Source: RPQJ01 sp963696545 (GTDB lineage: Bacteria; Pseudomonadota; Gammaproteobacteria; Steroidobacterales; Steroidobacteraceae). From it: a stretch of DNA of 64,000 nucleotides. A program made the translations under genes and the position numbers. Each line of letters begins with the position of its first letter. The stretch's first letter is position 1. The notes below the pieces were generated by a model, which had not been told where the DNA came from, did not search any database, and saw only the letters and a program-made list of their open reading frames with translations. Shown piece after piece: positions 49,190 through 58,369 of the stretch. The stretch is taken from assembly GCA_963696545.1 (NCBI GenBank), contig CAVOKQ010000008.1, positions 1 to 64,000 on the forward strand, given 5' to 3'.

Positions 49190-51235
49190 ATGAAGTTCGC
49201 ATTGGCTGCCACGCTGGCTTCGCTCGCGATTTCGCTTACCGCTGCCTCCGCCGCGCAGGCCGCCGACGTACGGTCGCCGGACGGCCGCATCACGGTGACC
49301 GTCGATGTCGACGAAGGGGGCATTCCGCAGTACTCGATGAGCTACCGCGGCGCGGAGCTCATGCCACCGGGCGCGCTGGGGTTCCGCTTCCAGTCGCAAC
49401 CGGCGTTCGACGACGGGTTCCGCGTGGCAGGCAGCGCGACGTCGAGCCATGACGACACCTGGGAGCAGCCGTGGGGTGAGCGGCGCTACGTGCGCGACCA
49501 CTACAACGAGTTGCTGGTGAACTTCGAGTCGGCCACCGGCGCGCCGCGGCGGTTCGGCCTGCGGGTCCGCGTGTTCGACGACGGTTTCGGCTTCCGCTAC
49601 GAGGTGCCGGAGCAGCCGGGGTACGCGGCGCTCAATATCACGGACGAGCTCACCGAGTTCCGCCTGAAGGACGATCCGAAGACCACCGCGTGGTGGATCC
49701 CTGGCCGCCGCTGGAACCGCTACGAGTATCTCTACAACACGACGCCGCTCGCCGCGATCCAGATGGCGCACACGCCGATGACGGTGCGGCTGCCGACGGG
49801 AGTGCACCTGAGCTTCCACGAGGCAGCGCTCGTCGACTATGCAGCCTACGTGCTCGACCAGCGCCGCGGTGGCATCTTCAGGACGAGCCTGACGCCGTGG
49901 TCCGACGGCATCCGCGTGAAGACGCACACGCCGTTCAAGACGCCGTGGCGCACGGTGCAGGTCGCGCCCGATGCCGCGTCGCTGCTGAACTCGAGCCTGA
50001 TCCTGAACCTGAACGAGCCGAACGTGCTCGGCGACGTGTCGTGGGTCGAGCCCGGCAAGTACATCGGCATCTGGTGGGCGATGCACATCAACCGCGCCAC
50101 CTGGGGCTCCGGTCCAAAGCACGGCGCCACCACGGCGGAGACGAAGCGCTACATCGACTTCGCCGGCGCGAACGGCTTCGACGGCGTGCTGGTCGAAGGC
50201 TGGAACGTCGGCTGGGACGGCGACTGGTTCCACAACGGCAAGCAGTTCCGGTTCACTGAGCCGTATCCGGATTTCGACCTGAAAGCGGTTGCCGAATACG
50301 CGCTCAGCAAGGGCACCCGGCTGGTCGGCCACCACGAGACCGCCGCCGACGTCGGCAACTACGAGCCGCAGGTGGCCGCGGCGTTCGACCTGTACGAATC
50401 GCTCGGAGTGCGACAGGTGAAGACGGGCTATGTTGCCGACGCCGGCGACATCCGCCGCATCGACGAGAACGGAGTCGAGCTCCACGAGTGGCACGACGGG
50501 CAGTTCACCGTGAACCACCACATCCGCCTGCTGCAGGAAGCGGCGAAGCGAAAGATCAGCATCAACACGCATGAGCCAGTGAAGGACACCGGCCTGCGAC
50601 GCACGTACCCGAACTGGCTGTCGCGCGAAGGGGCTCGTGGCCAGGAATACAACGCCTGGGGCAATCCAGTGAATCCGCCGGAGCACGTCGCGATCCTGCC
50701 GTTCACGCGCATGCTGGCGGGGCCGATGGACTACACGCCGGGCATCGTCGATCTGACATTCGATGGGCTCGATGCCAAACACCGCGTCAAGCACACGCTC
50801 GCCAAGGAGATCTCGCTGTACGTCGTGCTCTACAGCCCGGTGCAGATGGCGGCGGACCTGCCCGAGAACTACGCGAAGCATCCGCAGGCGTTCCAGTTCA
50901 TCAAGGACGTGCCCACCGACTGGGACGAAAGCGTCGCACTCGCGGGCGAGGTGGGTGACTATGTCGCGATCGCGCGCAAGCAGCGCGGCGCGGCCGACTG
51001 GTACCTCGGGGCGCTGACCGATGAGAACGCCCGCTCACTGACGCTGAAGCTCGATTTCCTCGACTCGAAGGCACGCTACGTCGCGGAGATCTATCGCGAC
51101 GGCCCGCAGGCAGACTGGAAGACGCGTCCGTACGACCTCGTCCTCGAGAAGCGACCGGTGACCGCCGCCGACACTCTGCAGCTGAAGCTTGCCCCGAGTG
51201 GCGGCACAGCCGTGCGATTCCGGAAGCTGCCGTGA
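49190..51235 (+). CDS. GH97 glucan alpha-glucosidase (SusB-like)
   Basis: 681 residues with a signal peptide (MKFALAATLASLAISLTAAS). The N-terminal GH97 super-beta-sandwich is followed by the barrel. The calcium/catalytic glutamates of inverting SusB (E508, E526, E532) correspond by spacing to E462 (NTHEP), E480 and E486 (REGARGQEYN), 18 and 6 residues apart as in SusB. This indicates the inverting glucosidase subgroup rather than the retaining galactosidases. It releases glucose from maltodextrins in the periplasm. It heads an operon with the ABC transporter genes: the next gene's GTG overlaps its TGA. Confidence 0.94.
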   Translation: MKFALAATLASLAISLTAASAAQAADVRSPDGRITVTVDVDEGGIPQYSMSYRGAELMPPGALGFRFQSQPAFDDGFRVAGSATSSHDDTWEQPWGERRYVRDHYNELLVNFESATGAPRRFGLRVRVFDDGFGFRYEVPEQPGYAALNITDELTEFRLKDDPKTTAWWIPGRRWNRYEYLYNTTPLAAIQMAHTPMTVRLPTGVHLSFHEAALVDYAAYVLDQRRGGIFRTSLTPWSDGIRVKTHTPFKTPWRTVQVAPDAASLLNSSLILNLNEPNVLGDVSWVEPGKYIGIWWAMHINRATWGSGPKHGATTAETKRYIDFAGANGFDGVLVEGWNVGWDGDWFHNGKQFRFTEPYPDFDLKAVAEYALSKGTRLVGHHETAADVGNYEPQVAAAFDLYESLGVRQVKTGYVADAGDIRRIDENGVELHEWHDGQFTVNHHIRLLQEAAKRKISINTHEPVKDTGLRRTYPNWLSREGARGQEYNAWGNPVNPPEHVAILPFTRMLAGPMDYTPGIVDLTFDGLDAKHRVKHTLAKEISLYVVLYSPVQMAADLPENYAKHPQAFQFIKDVPTDWDESVALAGEVGDYVAIARKQRGAADWYLGALTDENARSLTLKLDFLDSKARYVAEIYRDGPQADWKTRPYDLVLEKRPVTAADTLQLKLAPSGGTAVRFRKLP

Positions 51236-52305
51236 ACGTCCGCATCCTGCTGGTCGTCGCCTCGCTGGTGGCGAGCGTGCTGATCGGGCTCAGCCTCGCC
51301 TCTCGCGGGCCGGGCGCGACCGCCTCCCGCGACGACCAGGTCACGATCGGCCTGTCGCTCGATACGCTGAAGGAAGCACGCTGGCAGGCGGACCGCGACA
51401 TGTTCGTGAAGCGCGCCGGGCAACTCGGCGCCAGGGTGCTCGTGCTCGCGGCCAACAACGACGACACGGTGCAGGTCGGCGACGTCGAGAAGCTGATCAC
51501 CAACGGCGTCGACGTGCTGGTGATCGTTCCGCACGACGGCACCGCGATGGCCAAGGCCGTGAAGCTCGCGCACGACGCCGGGATCCCGGTGATCGCGTAC
51601 GACCGCATCATCCGCGACAGTGACCTCGACCTCTACGTCAGCTTCGACAACGAGCGGGTCGGGGAGCTGCAGGCGCGTTACCTGCTCGACCACCTGCCCA
51701 CGCCGGGCAAAGGGCGCATCGTGCGTATCTACGGCGCCAAGACGGACAACAACGCTGCGCAGTTCAAGCGAGGGCAGGACAAGGTGCTCGAGCCTTACAT
51801 CGCGCGCGGCGACATCGTCGTCGTGCACGAGGACTGGGCCGAGGACTGGAAGCCGGAGAACGCCAAGCGCATCGTGAACGCCGCGATCACGGCGAGCGGC
51901 GCGAACATCGATGCAGTACTCGCGAGCAACGACGGCACCGCGGGTGGCGCCATCCAGGCGCTGAGCGAAGAGGGCCTCGCCGGCAAGGTGCTGGTCACCG
52001 GCCAGGACGCCGAGACGGTCGCGTTGCAGCGGATCGCGGCCGGAACGCAGACGATGACGATCTACAAGCCGTTGCAGACGCTTGCGACCGGTGCCGCGGA
52101 ACTCGCGGTGCGGCTCGCCGAGAAGCGCATCGTCGTCGCGAAGCAGACCGTGGACAACGGCAACGGCCCGGTGCCGGCGGTGCTGTACGACGTCGTCACG
52201 GTGACTCGGGACAACATCATCGACACCGTCGTGCGCGATGGCCAGGCGAGCTACGACGACGTCTATCGCGGCATTCCCGCAGGCGAGCGGCCACCACGCC
52301 CATGA
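51232..52305 (+). CDS. xylF: Sugar ABC transporter substrate-binding protein, XylF-like
   Basis: 357 residues with an N-terminal hydrophobic export sequence. It closely follows E. coli XylF in pattern: IGLSLDTLKEARWQADRDMF, ANNDDTVQVGDVEKLITNGV, SFDNERVGELQA, ASNDGTAGGAIQALS and GQDAETVALQRIAAGTQTMT. XylF binds xylose and also glucose. In this locus glucose liberated by the GH97 enzyme is a natural candidate ligand. The start is GTG 51232, overlapping the GH97 stop; its own stop overlaps xylG by ATGA. A lone lipobox is absent, so the protein is periplasmic or anchored by its N-terminus. Confidence 0.85.
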   Translation: MNVRILLVVASLVASVLIGLSLASRGPGATASRDDQVTIGLSLDTLKEARWQADRDMFVKRAGQLGARVLVLAANNDDTVQVGDVEKLITNGVDVLVIVPHDGTAMAKAVKLAHDAGIPVIAYDRIIRDSDLDLYVSFDNERVGELQARYLLDHLPTPGKGRIVRIYGAKTDNNAAQFKRGQDKVLEPYIARGDIVVVHEDWAEDWKPENAKRIVNAAITASGANIDAVLASNDGTAGGAIQALSEEGLAGKVLVTGQDAETVALQRIAAGTQTMTIYKPLQTLATGAAELAVRLAEKRIVVAKQTVDNGNGPVPAVLYDVVTVTRDNIIDTVVRDGQASYDDVYRGIPAGERPPRP

Positions 52306-53831
52306 GCAAACGCACCGTGCTCGAGGCCCGCGATCTCGTCAAGCGATTTTGCGGGCTCACCGCGCTCGACGGCGTCAGCTTCGATCTTCGTGCGGGCGAG
52401 GTGCATGCGCTTTGCGGCGAGAACGGCGCGGGCAAGTCGACGCTGATCAAGCTGCTGTCCGGAGTGCACACGCACGGCAGCTACGAAGGCGAGATCCTGA
52501 TCGACGGCGCACCCGCGGCGTTTCGGTCCACGCGCGACGCCGAGCGCGCGGGCATCGCGATCATCCACCAGGAACTGGCGCTGTTTCCGGAGATGTCGGT
52601 CGGCGAGAACCTGTTTCTCGGCGTGCTGCCACGCCGCCACGGCCGCATCGACTGGGACCAGGTGTACGCACGCGCCGCGGCCACACTCGCCGAGTGCGGC
52701 ATTGCGCTCGATCCGGCCGCAAGAGTCGGCGATCTGGGCGTCGGTCAGCAGCAACTCGTCGAGATTGCGCGCGCCGTGTCGCGCGACCCGCGGGTGCTGG
52801 TGCTCGACGAGCCCACGGCAGCACTGGCGCAGCACGAAATCGGGACGCTGCTCAACCTCGTCCGGCGCCTCCGCGACCGCGGAGTGGCCTGCGTCTTCAT
52901 CTCGCACAAGCTCGACGAGGTCTTCGCGGTCGCGGACCGCATCACGGTGCTGCGCGACGGGAAGGCGCAGGGCACGCTCGCGGCCGCCGAAACGGATGCC
53001 GGCGAAGTGATTCGTCGCATGGTCGGCCGCCGCATCGAGGACCACTATCCACGCCGGCAGTCGGCCCCCGGCAAAGTGCTGCTCGCGCTGCGGAGCCTCG
53101 AAGTCGTCGCGACGCGAGGAAAGGGAGTACACCTGCGGGACATCAGCTTCGACGCGCGGGCCGGTGAGGTGCTCGGCATCGGCGGCCTGATGGGCGCGGG
53201 ACGCACCGAATTGCTGATGCACCTGATCGGACTGTGGGGAAAACGACGGGCGGGGACGGTCGAGCTCGAGGGCGTGCCGTGCCATGCCCGAAGTCCGCGC
53301 GATGCGCTGGCGCGCGGCCTCGCGCTCGTGACCGAGGACCGCAAGCGCTACGGGCTCGTGCCCGAGCGGGGCGTGGCTTTCAACCTGTCGCTCTCGTCAT
53401 TGCGGCGGCTGCGTCGAGGACCGTTTGTAGATCGCGACGCTGAAGTAGCGCTGGCGAGACGCACCGCGGACGATCTCCGGATCCGGGCGCAGGACCTCGA
53501 ACAGCCGGCGGGCACGCTGTCGGGCGGGAATCAGCAGAAGGTCGTGCTTGGACGGATGCTGCTCACGGAGCCACGCGTGCTGCTGCTCGACGAGCCGACG
53601 CGGGGCATCGACGTCGGCGCGAAGCTCGAAGTCTACGAACTGATCAACCGGCTCACGGCGGCGGGCCAGGCGATCGTGCTGGTCTCGAGCGAGCTCGGCG
53701 AGCTGATGGGCATCAGCGACCGGATCGTGATGCTGTGCGAGGGCCGCGTCGGTGGCGTGTTCGAGCGCGGATCCGCCACGCAGGAAGCACTGCTGGCCGC
53801 GGCGATGGGCCGCGAGGAGCGTGCGGCATGA
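52302..53831 (+). CDS. xylG: Sugar ABC transporter ATP-binding protein, XylG-like
   Basis: 509 residues with two fused ABC ATPase domains, as in the XylG/RbsA/MglA class. The first has Walker A GENGAGKST, signature LGVGQQQLVEIA and Walker B VLVLDEPTAAL. The second has a degenerate Walker A (GGLMGAGRTE), signature LSGGNQQKV and Walker B LLLDEPTRGIDV. It drives import by the XylF/XylH-like partners. It is joined to xylF by a 4-bp overlap and followed by the permease after 10 bp. Confidence 0.92.
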   Translation: MSKRTVLEARDLVKRFCGLTALDGVSFDLRAGEVHALCGENGAGKSTLIKLLSGVHTHGSYEGEILIDGAPAAFRSTRDAERAGIAIIHQELALFPEMSVGENLFLGVLPRRHGRIDWDQVYARAAATLAECGIALDPAARVGDLGVGQQQLVEIARAVSRDPRVLVLDEPTAALAQHEIGTLLNLVRRLRDRGVACVFISHKLDEVFAVADRITVLRDGKAQGTLAAAETDAGEVIRRMVGRRIEDHYPRRQSAPGKVLLALRSLEVVATRGKGVHLRDISFDARAGEVLGIGGLMGAGRTELLMHLIGLWGKRRAGTVELEGVPCHARSPRDALARGLALVTEDRKRYGLVPERGVAFNLSLSSLRRLRRGPFVDRDAEVALARRTADDLRIRAQDLEQPAGTLSGGNQQKVVLGRMLLTEPRVLLLDEPTRGIDVGAKLEVYELINRLTAAGQAIVLVSSELGELMGISDRIVMLCEGRVGGVFERGSATQEALLAAAMGREERAA

Positions 53832-53841
53832 GGTCCCGCCC

Positions 53842-54969
53842 ATGAGCCGCTTCGCAACCCGCGAACTCTCGATGGTGATCGCGCTGGCGGCGATCTGGGC
53901 GTTCTTCGCATGGCAGGAGCCTGTGTTCCTGTCCGCCCGCAACCTGTCGCTGTTGTCGGTCGAGCTGGCCGTTACCGCCGTGCTCGCGCTCGGCATGCTC
54001 GTCGTGCTGTTGCCGGGACAGATCGACCTCTCGGCAGGCAGCGGCGTGGGGCTCGCGGGCGCCGTCGCCGCAGTGCTGGTCTTCTGGCACGACGTCCCTG
54101 CGCCACTCGCGATGCTGGTAGCCGCTGCCGGCGCCGTGCTGGCGTGGTCGGCGATGGGCGCGCTGATCGCGATCGAGCGCATCCCGGCATTCATCATGAC
54201 GCTCGGCGGCCTGCTGGTGTTTCGCGGCCTGCACTGGCTCGTGATCCGGAACCAGACCGTGCCGGTCGTCGAGGGCGGCAGCGAAAACTTCTATTCGCTG
54301 CTCACGACCTACTACCTGCCGTCCGTGGCCGGCTACGTGCTGGCAGCACTGGCCATCGCGGCCATGGTGGCGTCTACGCTCAAAGCGCGAGCCAGGCGGC
54401 GCTCCTACGGATTCGCGATCGACGACGGTGAGCTCACTTTCCTGAAGCTGTTCCTGCTCGCGCAACTCGTGCTGCTCATGGTGATCGTCACGAACGGCTA
54501 TCGGGGCGTGCCTGTTGCGCTGGTCGTGCTCGCGCTGGTGGCCGTCTTCGTCCACCAGCTCGTGACGAACACTCCGTTCGGCCGCTACCTGTATGCGATC
54601 GGCGGCAACGAGGAAGCAGCTACCGTCTCGGGGGTGCCGGTACGTGCCACGATCATCGGTGCCTACGCGATCATGGGTGGCATCGTCGCGCTGACCGGGT
54701 TCATGCAGACGGCTTATTCGGGCGCGTCCACGTCCACGGTCGGTTCGCTGATGGAACTCGACGCCGTGGCGGCCTGCGTGATCGGGGGCACCAGCCTGCG
54801 CGGCGGGCGAGGCACGGTACTCGGGGTGCTGTTCGGGGCGCTGATCATGGCGAGCCTGCTGAACGGCATGACGCTGATGGCGGTGTCACCCGAGGCCAAG
54901 TACATTGCGCGGGGCACGGTACTCGCGCTCGCGGTGTGGCTTGACCTGAGGCTGGGCAAGAGCCGGTAG
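53842..54969 (+). CDS. xylH: Sugar ABC transporter permease, XylH-like
   Basis: 375 residues, about ten membrane helices of the BPD_transp_2 (RbsC/XylH) family. Signatures are GMLVVLLPGQIDLSAGSGVGL, IPAFIMTLGGLLVFRG and AIGGNEEAATVSGVPV near the EAA-like cytoplasmic loop. It completes the ABC importer. ATG 53842 lies 10 bp after xylG. An MFS porter gene follows after 12 bp, so at least five genes from GH97 onward probably form one transcript. Confidence 0.92.
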   Translation: MSRFATRELSMVIALAAIWAFFAWQEPVFLSARNLSLLSVELAVTAVLALGMLVVLLPGQIDLSAGSGVGLAGAVAAVLVFWHDVPAPLAMLVAAAGAVLAWSAMGALIAIERIPAFIMTLGGLLVFRGLHWLVIRNQTVPVVEGGSENFYSLLTTYYLPSVAGYVLAALAIAAMVASTLKARARRRSYGFAIDDGELTFLKLFLLAQLVLLMVIVTNGYRGVPVALVVLALVAVFVHQLVTNTPFGRYLYAIGGNEEAATVSGVPVRATIIGAYAIMGGIVALTGFMQTAYSGASTSTVGSLMELDAVAACVIGGTSLRGGRGTVLGVLFGALIMASLLNGMTLMAVSPEAKYIARGTVLALAVWLDLRLGKSR

Positions 54970-54981
54970 GGAGAACGACGA

Positions 54982-56481
54982 ATGCGTAGGACACAGCCGG
55001 AGCTCGGCTTCTGGCAGATCTGGAACATGTGCTTCGGGTTCCTCGGGATCCAGTTCGGATTCGCGCTGCAGAACGCGAACGTGAGCCGCATCTTCCAGTC
55101 GCTGGGCGCGTCGATCGACGACCTGCCGATCCTCTGGCTGGCCGCGCCGGTCACCGGGCTCATCGTGCAGCCGATCATCGGCTACATGAGCGACCGCACC
55201 TGGGGCAGGCTCGGTCGCCGCCGGCCGTACTTCCTGGTCGGTGCGCTGCTCGCGACTGCAGCTTTGGTGATCATGCCGAACAGCCCGTATCTGTGGATCG
55301 CAGCCGGCATGCTGTGGATCCTCGACGCGTCGATCAACGTGTCGATGGAGCCGTTCCGTGCCCTGGTTGCGGACATGCTGCCGGACCGTCAGCGCAGCCT
55401 CGGCTACTCGATGCAGAGCTGGTTCATCGGCGTCGGCGCGGTGGTCGCCTCCGCGCTGCCGTGGATCCTCGCCAACTTCTTCGACGTCAGCAATGTCGCC
55501 GGGCCAGGCGAACTGCCGGAGTCAGTGAAGCTCGCGTTCTACCTCGGCGCCACCGCGTTTCTCGGCGCAGTGCTGTGGACGATCTTCTCGACGAAGGAGT
55601 ACCCGCCGGAGGACTTGGCTGCATTCAGCGGACACGACCTGGCCGCAAAGCACGACACCGTGCTCGCGAGGACTCCGGCGCAGTACCGCAAGGCGGCGCT
55701 CGCGTGGTCCGTCGCCGGCCTCGCGTTCGCCGCCGCCGTCGCGCTCTTCGGCTGGGACAAGCAGCTCTACGTGCTCGGCTTCGGGCTCGCGGCATTCGGC
55801 GTGCTGCAGTTCCTGACGGCGGCGAAGCAGCAGCGCGGTGAGACGGACGGGCTGCTGCACAGCGTCGTCAACGACCTGTTCCTGATGCCGAAGGTGATGA
55901 AGCAACTGGCGGTCGTGCAGTTCCTGTCGTGGTTCGCGTTGTTCGCGATGTGGATCTATGCCACCGCGGCGATCACGGAACACCACTACGGCACCAGGGA
56001 CACCGCCTCGGCCGCGTACAACGACGGTGCGAACTGGGTGGGTGTGCTGTTCGCCGCGTACAACGGCTTCGCGGCAGTCGCGGCGCTCTTCATTCCGAAG
56101 CTGGCCGCGGCCGTCGGCCGGCGCCGCGCGCACCTGGTCGGCCTCACGTGTGGAGCGCTCGGGCTGGTCTCGATGCGCTTCATTGACGACCCGAAGCTGC
56201 TGCTGCTGTCGATGGTCGGAGTCGGCATCGCGTGGGCGTCGATCCTGTCGCTGCCCTACGCGATGCTTTCGCACGCGGTGCCGGCCCGGAAGATGGGCAT
56301 CTACATGGGCATCTTCAATTTCTTCATCGTGATCCCGCAGATCCTCGCCGCGAGCGTGCTCGGCATCCTGGTGCGGGTGCTGTTCGGCGGCCAGAGCATC
56401 GACGCACTCGCACTCGGCGGCGCGCTGATGTTCCTGGCGGGACTCGCGTCGCTGTGGGTGGAGGACCGCGAGGAACGATGA
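54982..56481 (+). CDS. Second sugar MFS transporter (SLC45/GPH-like)
   Basis: 499 residues, 12 predicted helices. FWQIWNMCFGFLGIQFGFAL at the start and PIIGYMSDRTWGRLGRRRPY after helix 2 are marks of the maltose/sucrose proton symporter group found in TonB-linked glucan loci. It follows the ABC permease by 12 bp in the same operon and is convergent with the LacI gene. It likely takes maltose or maltodextrin into the cytoplasm, which MalQ and GlgP then process. Confidence 0.9.
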   Translation: MRRTQPELGFWQIWNMCFGFLGIQFGFALQNANVSRIFQSLGASIDDLPILWLAAPVTGLIVQPIIGYMSDRTWGRLGRRRPYFLVGALLATAALVIMPNSPYLWIAAGMLWILDASINVSMEPFRALVADMLPDRQRSLGYSMQSWFIGVGAVVASALPWILANFFDVSNVAGPGELPESVKLAFYLGATAFLGAVLWTIFSTKEYPPEDLAAFSGHDLAAKHDTVLARTPAQYRKAALAWSVAGLAFAAAVALFGWDKQLYVLGFGLAAFGVLQFLTAAKQQRGETDGLLHSVVNDLFLMPKVMKQLAVVQFLSWFALFAMWIYATAAITEHHYGTRDTASAAYNDGANWVGVLFAAYNGFAAVAALFIPKLAAAVGRRRAHLVGLTCGALGLVSMRFIDDPKLLLLSMVGVGIAWASILSLPYAMLSHAVPARKMGIYMGIFNFFIVIPQILAASVLGILVRVLFGGQSIDALALGGALMFLAGLASLWVEDREER

Positions 56482-56484
56482 AGA

Positions 56485-57522
56485 TCAGAGCGCGGCGTTG
56501 CGCGCGCCGCAGGACGTTCGCACGACCAGGCGCGGCGGGATCAGCGCGGAGTCCACGGTCTCGCCGGCGATTACGCGCAGCAGGTTGTCCACGAGCATTT
56601 CGCCCGCGCGCTCGGTGTCCTGCTGGACCGTCGTCAGTGGCGGATTGAAGTGTGCGGCGGCCATGATGTCGTCGAAGCCGACGATGGCCACGTCGTTTGG
56701 CACGGACAAGCCACGGTCCCGCAGTGCGCCGACCACACCCATCGCAATCCGGTCGCTGGCCGCGAACACCGCATCGAACTGCGCCCCGGCGTCCAGCAGA
56801 CGGATAGCCGCTTCGTAGCCTGCAGCCTCGCTCGACTGTGCGTCGACCTGCAGGCGGGGGTCGGTCTCGATGCCGGCCTCGCGCAATGCGCTGGCATAGC
56901 CGGCGTACCGCAGCCGGAACTCGGGCCAGTGGCGCGACGCGCCGCCCGCGAACGCGATGCGCCGCCGGCCCAGGCCGAGCAGGTGGCGAACAGCCTGTTC
57001 CGCGCCCGCGGCGTTGTCGCTGCACACATAGCGGCCCGGCATGGCATCGACGATCGGGCCCCAGATCACGAAGTTCGCGCCGTTGTCGGCGAGCTGCTTC
57101 AACCGCGGCATCGACGCCAGGTAGTCGCCGTAGCCGAGCAGGATGATGCCGTCCGCGCGGTTGCTGATCTGGTAATCCGTGTACCAGTCGTCGCTGAGCT
57201 GCTGGAAAGAGACCAGCAGATCGAGACCGCGGTGCGCGGCTGCCCGCGTGATGTGACCGAGCATCGAGAGGAAGAACGGGTTGATCTGCGCGCCGTCGGC
57301 GGTGTCCTCGAACAGCAGCAGCGCCAGCGTGTGGCTGCGGCGCGAACGCAGGCCAGCCGCGCTCCGGTCGGTCCGGTAGCGCAACTCGTCGGCGATGGAC
57401 TTGACGCGGGCCCGGGTCTCTTCCTTGACCAGCGGGCTGTTGCGCAAGGCACGCGAAACCGTGGCCTGCGAGACCTCGGCAAGCCGCGCGATATCACGCG
57501 ATGTCGTTCGAACGTCCTTCAT
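56485..57522 (-). CDS. LacI-family transcriptional regulator
   Basis: 345 residues. The N-terminal helix-turn-helix (TSRDIARLAEVSQATVSRAL at residues 7-26) and hinge helix are followed by a periplasmic-binding-like sensor domain (from HTLALLLFED). VIWGPIV and GFDDIMAAAHFNPPLTTVQQD are typical of the sensor. It probably represses the alpha-glucan locus until a sugar binds. The two CG-centred operators at 39696 and 49096 are candidate targets. ATG 57522 sits just behind a GGGGGGAGA ribosome site; an ATG ten codons upstream is less likely. No copy of the operator is seen before its own gene. Confidence 0.92.
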   Translation of the reverse strand: MKDVRTTSRDIARLAEVSQATVSRALRNSPLVKEETRARVKSIADELRYRTDRSAAGLRSRRSHTLALLLFEDTADGAQINPFFLSMLGHITRAAAHRGLDLLVSFQQLSDDWYTDYQISNRADGIILLGYGDYLASMPRLKQLADNGANFVIWGPIVDAMPGRYVCSDNAAGAEQAVRHLLGLGRRRIAFAGGASRHWPEFRLRYAGYASALREAGIETDPRLQVDAQSSEAAGYEAAIRLLDAGAQFDAVFAASDRIAMGVVGALRDRGLSVPNDVAIVGFDDIMAAAHFNPPLTTVQQDTERAGEMLVDNLLRVIAGETVDSALIPPRLVVRTSCGARNAAL

Positions 57523-57596
57523 TCTCCCCCCGGCGGCGGCCGACGCTACCATGCGCGCCGTTCGCGCCGCAATCGACCGGCGGCGCCGGGCGGGGG

Positions 57597-58214
57597 TCAG
57601 CGCCGCGACATCTTCACCTCGGGCGCGAGGTCCCAGGTGCCGTCGTCATCCGGGCACGCCGTGGTGCGGCCTTCGCTCAGGCCGAACTTGCCGGTCGCAA
57701 TCAGCCGGAATTTCCGGCAGCCGTCGGCCGAGACGGCCTGGTCGACCGGCGTGAGCTGCCACGTGACGCCGGTGGCCGAATTGAGCCACGTGACGCTCTG
57801 TCCCTCACGGGCGAGCTCCAGCGCATGCCCGGCGCAGGAGCGGTCGGTCCTGTCCATGCGTCGTCCGATCTCGGCGCCAATCGCGGCTCCGATCACCGTG
57901 CCAACCACGATTGCCACGGCCCGGTTGCCGTTGTGACCGATCTCGGCACCGACTGCGCCACCGGTGATGCCGCCGAGCACCGCACCGACATCCTCGCGGT
58001 TGCAGTGGCCGGACTGCACGCCATAGTCGTCGTTCCAGCTCTTGCCGCTGTAGCCGGCATACGTCGAGTCGTTCTTCTTGCGCCAACCATGCGCCGGGGC
58101 CCACGCGGGCGGCGTGGCGAGCGCGATGCACGGCATGGCCAGCGTGAGGATCGCGAGCGCGCGGGAAACAGTGTGTCGCTCGCGTGAACCGGTCACCTGA
58201 TCGCGGAGTCTCAT
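57597..58214 (-). CDS. Exported glycine-zipper protein
   Basis: 205 residues. After a signal peptide (ALAILTLAMPCIALATP) come about 70 residues including AHGWRKKNDSTYAGYSG. A glycine-zipper membrane hairpin follows (VGAVLGGITGGAVGAEIG then VIGAAIGAEIGRRMD), as in 17-kDa surface antigen/SlyB-like proteins. The C-terminal 80 residues form a small beta-rich domain with a cysteine pair (CRKF, ACPDD). It is presumably an envelope protein; function unknown. The start might be an internal GTG before SRALAIL rather than ATG 58214. Confidence 0.75.
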   Translation of the reverse strand: MRLRDQVTGSRERHTVSRALAILTLAMPCIALATPPAWAPAHGWRKKNDSTYAGYSGKSWNDDYGVQSGHCNREDVGAVLGGITGGAVGAEIGHNGNRAVAIVVGTVIGAAIGAEIGRRMDRTDRSCAGHALELAREGQSVTWLNSATGVTWQLTPVDQAVSADGCRKFRLIATGKFGLSEGRTTACPDDDGTWDLAPEVKMSRR

Positions 58215-58369
58215 CGCTGTCTCCTCGCGTCGGCGGGCCCGGGCTGGGCCATGGCGTCGACCCTACGCCCGCACGGTTTCCGCCGGACCGGCATCGGCGG
58301 GCAACGTGATGACGTTCACAAAAGGGCGAAGGCGTATATTCGGCGCGCAACGGATAAGGAGTCGTCACC

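Noticed and set aside
58306..58321. GTGATGACGTTCAC before the Tat-type aldo/keto reductase gene as a third LacI operator
   Set aside because: The half-sites do not match the TGNATAC/GTTTGCA pattern. It could serve another regulator but cannot be assigned.
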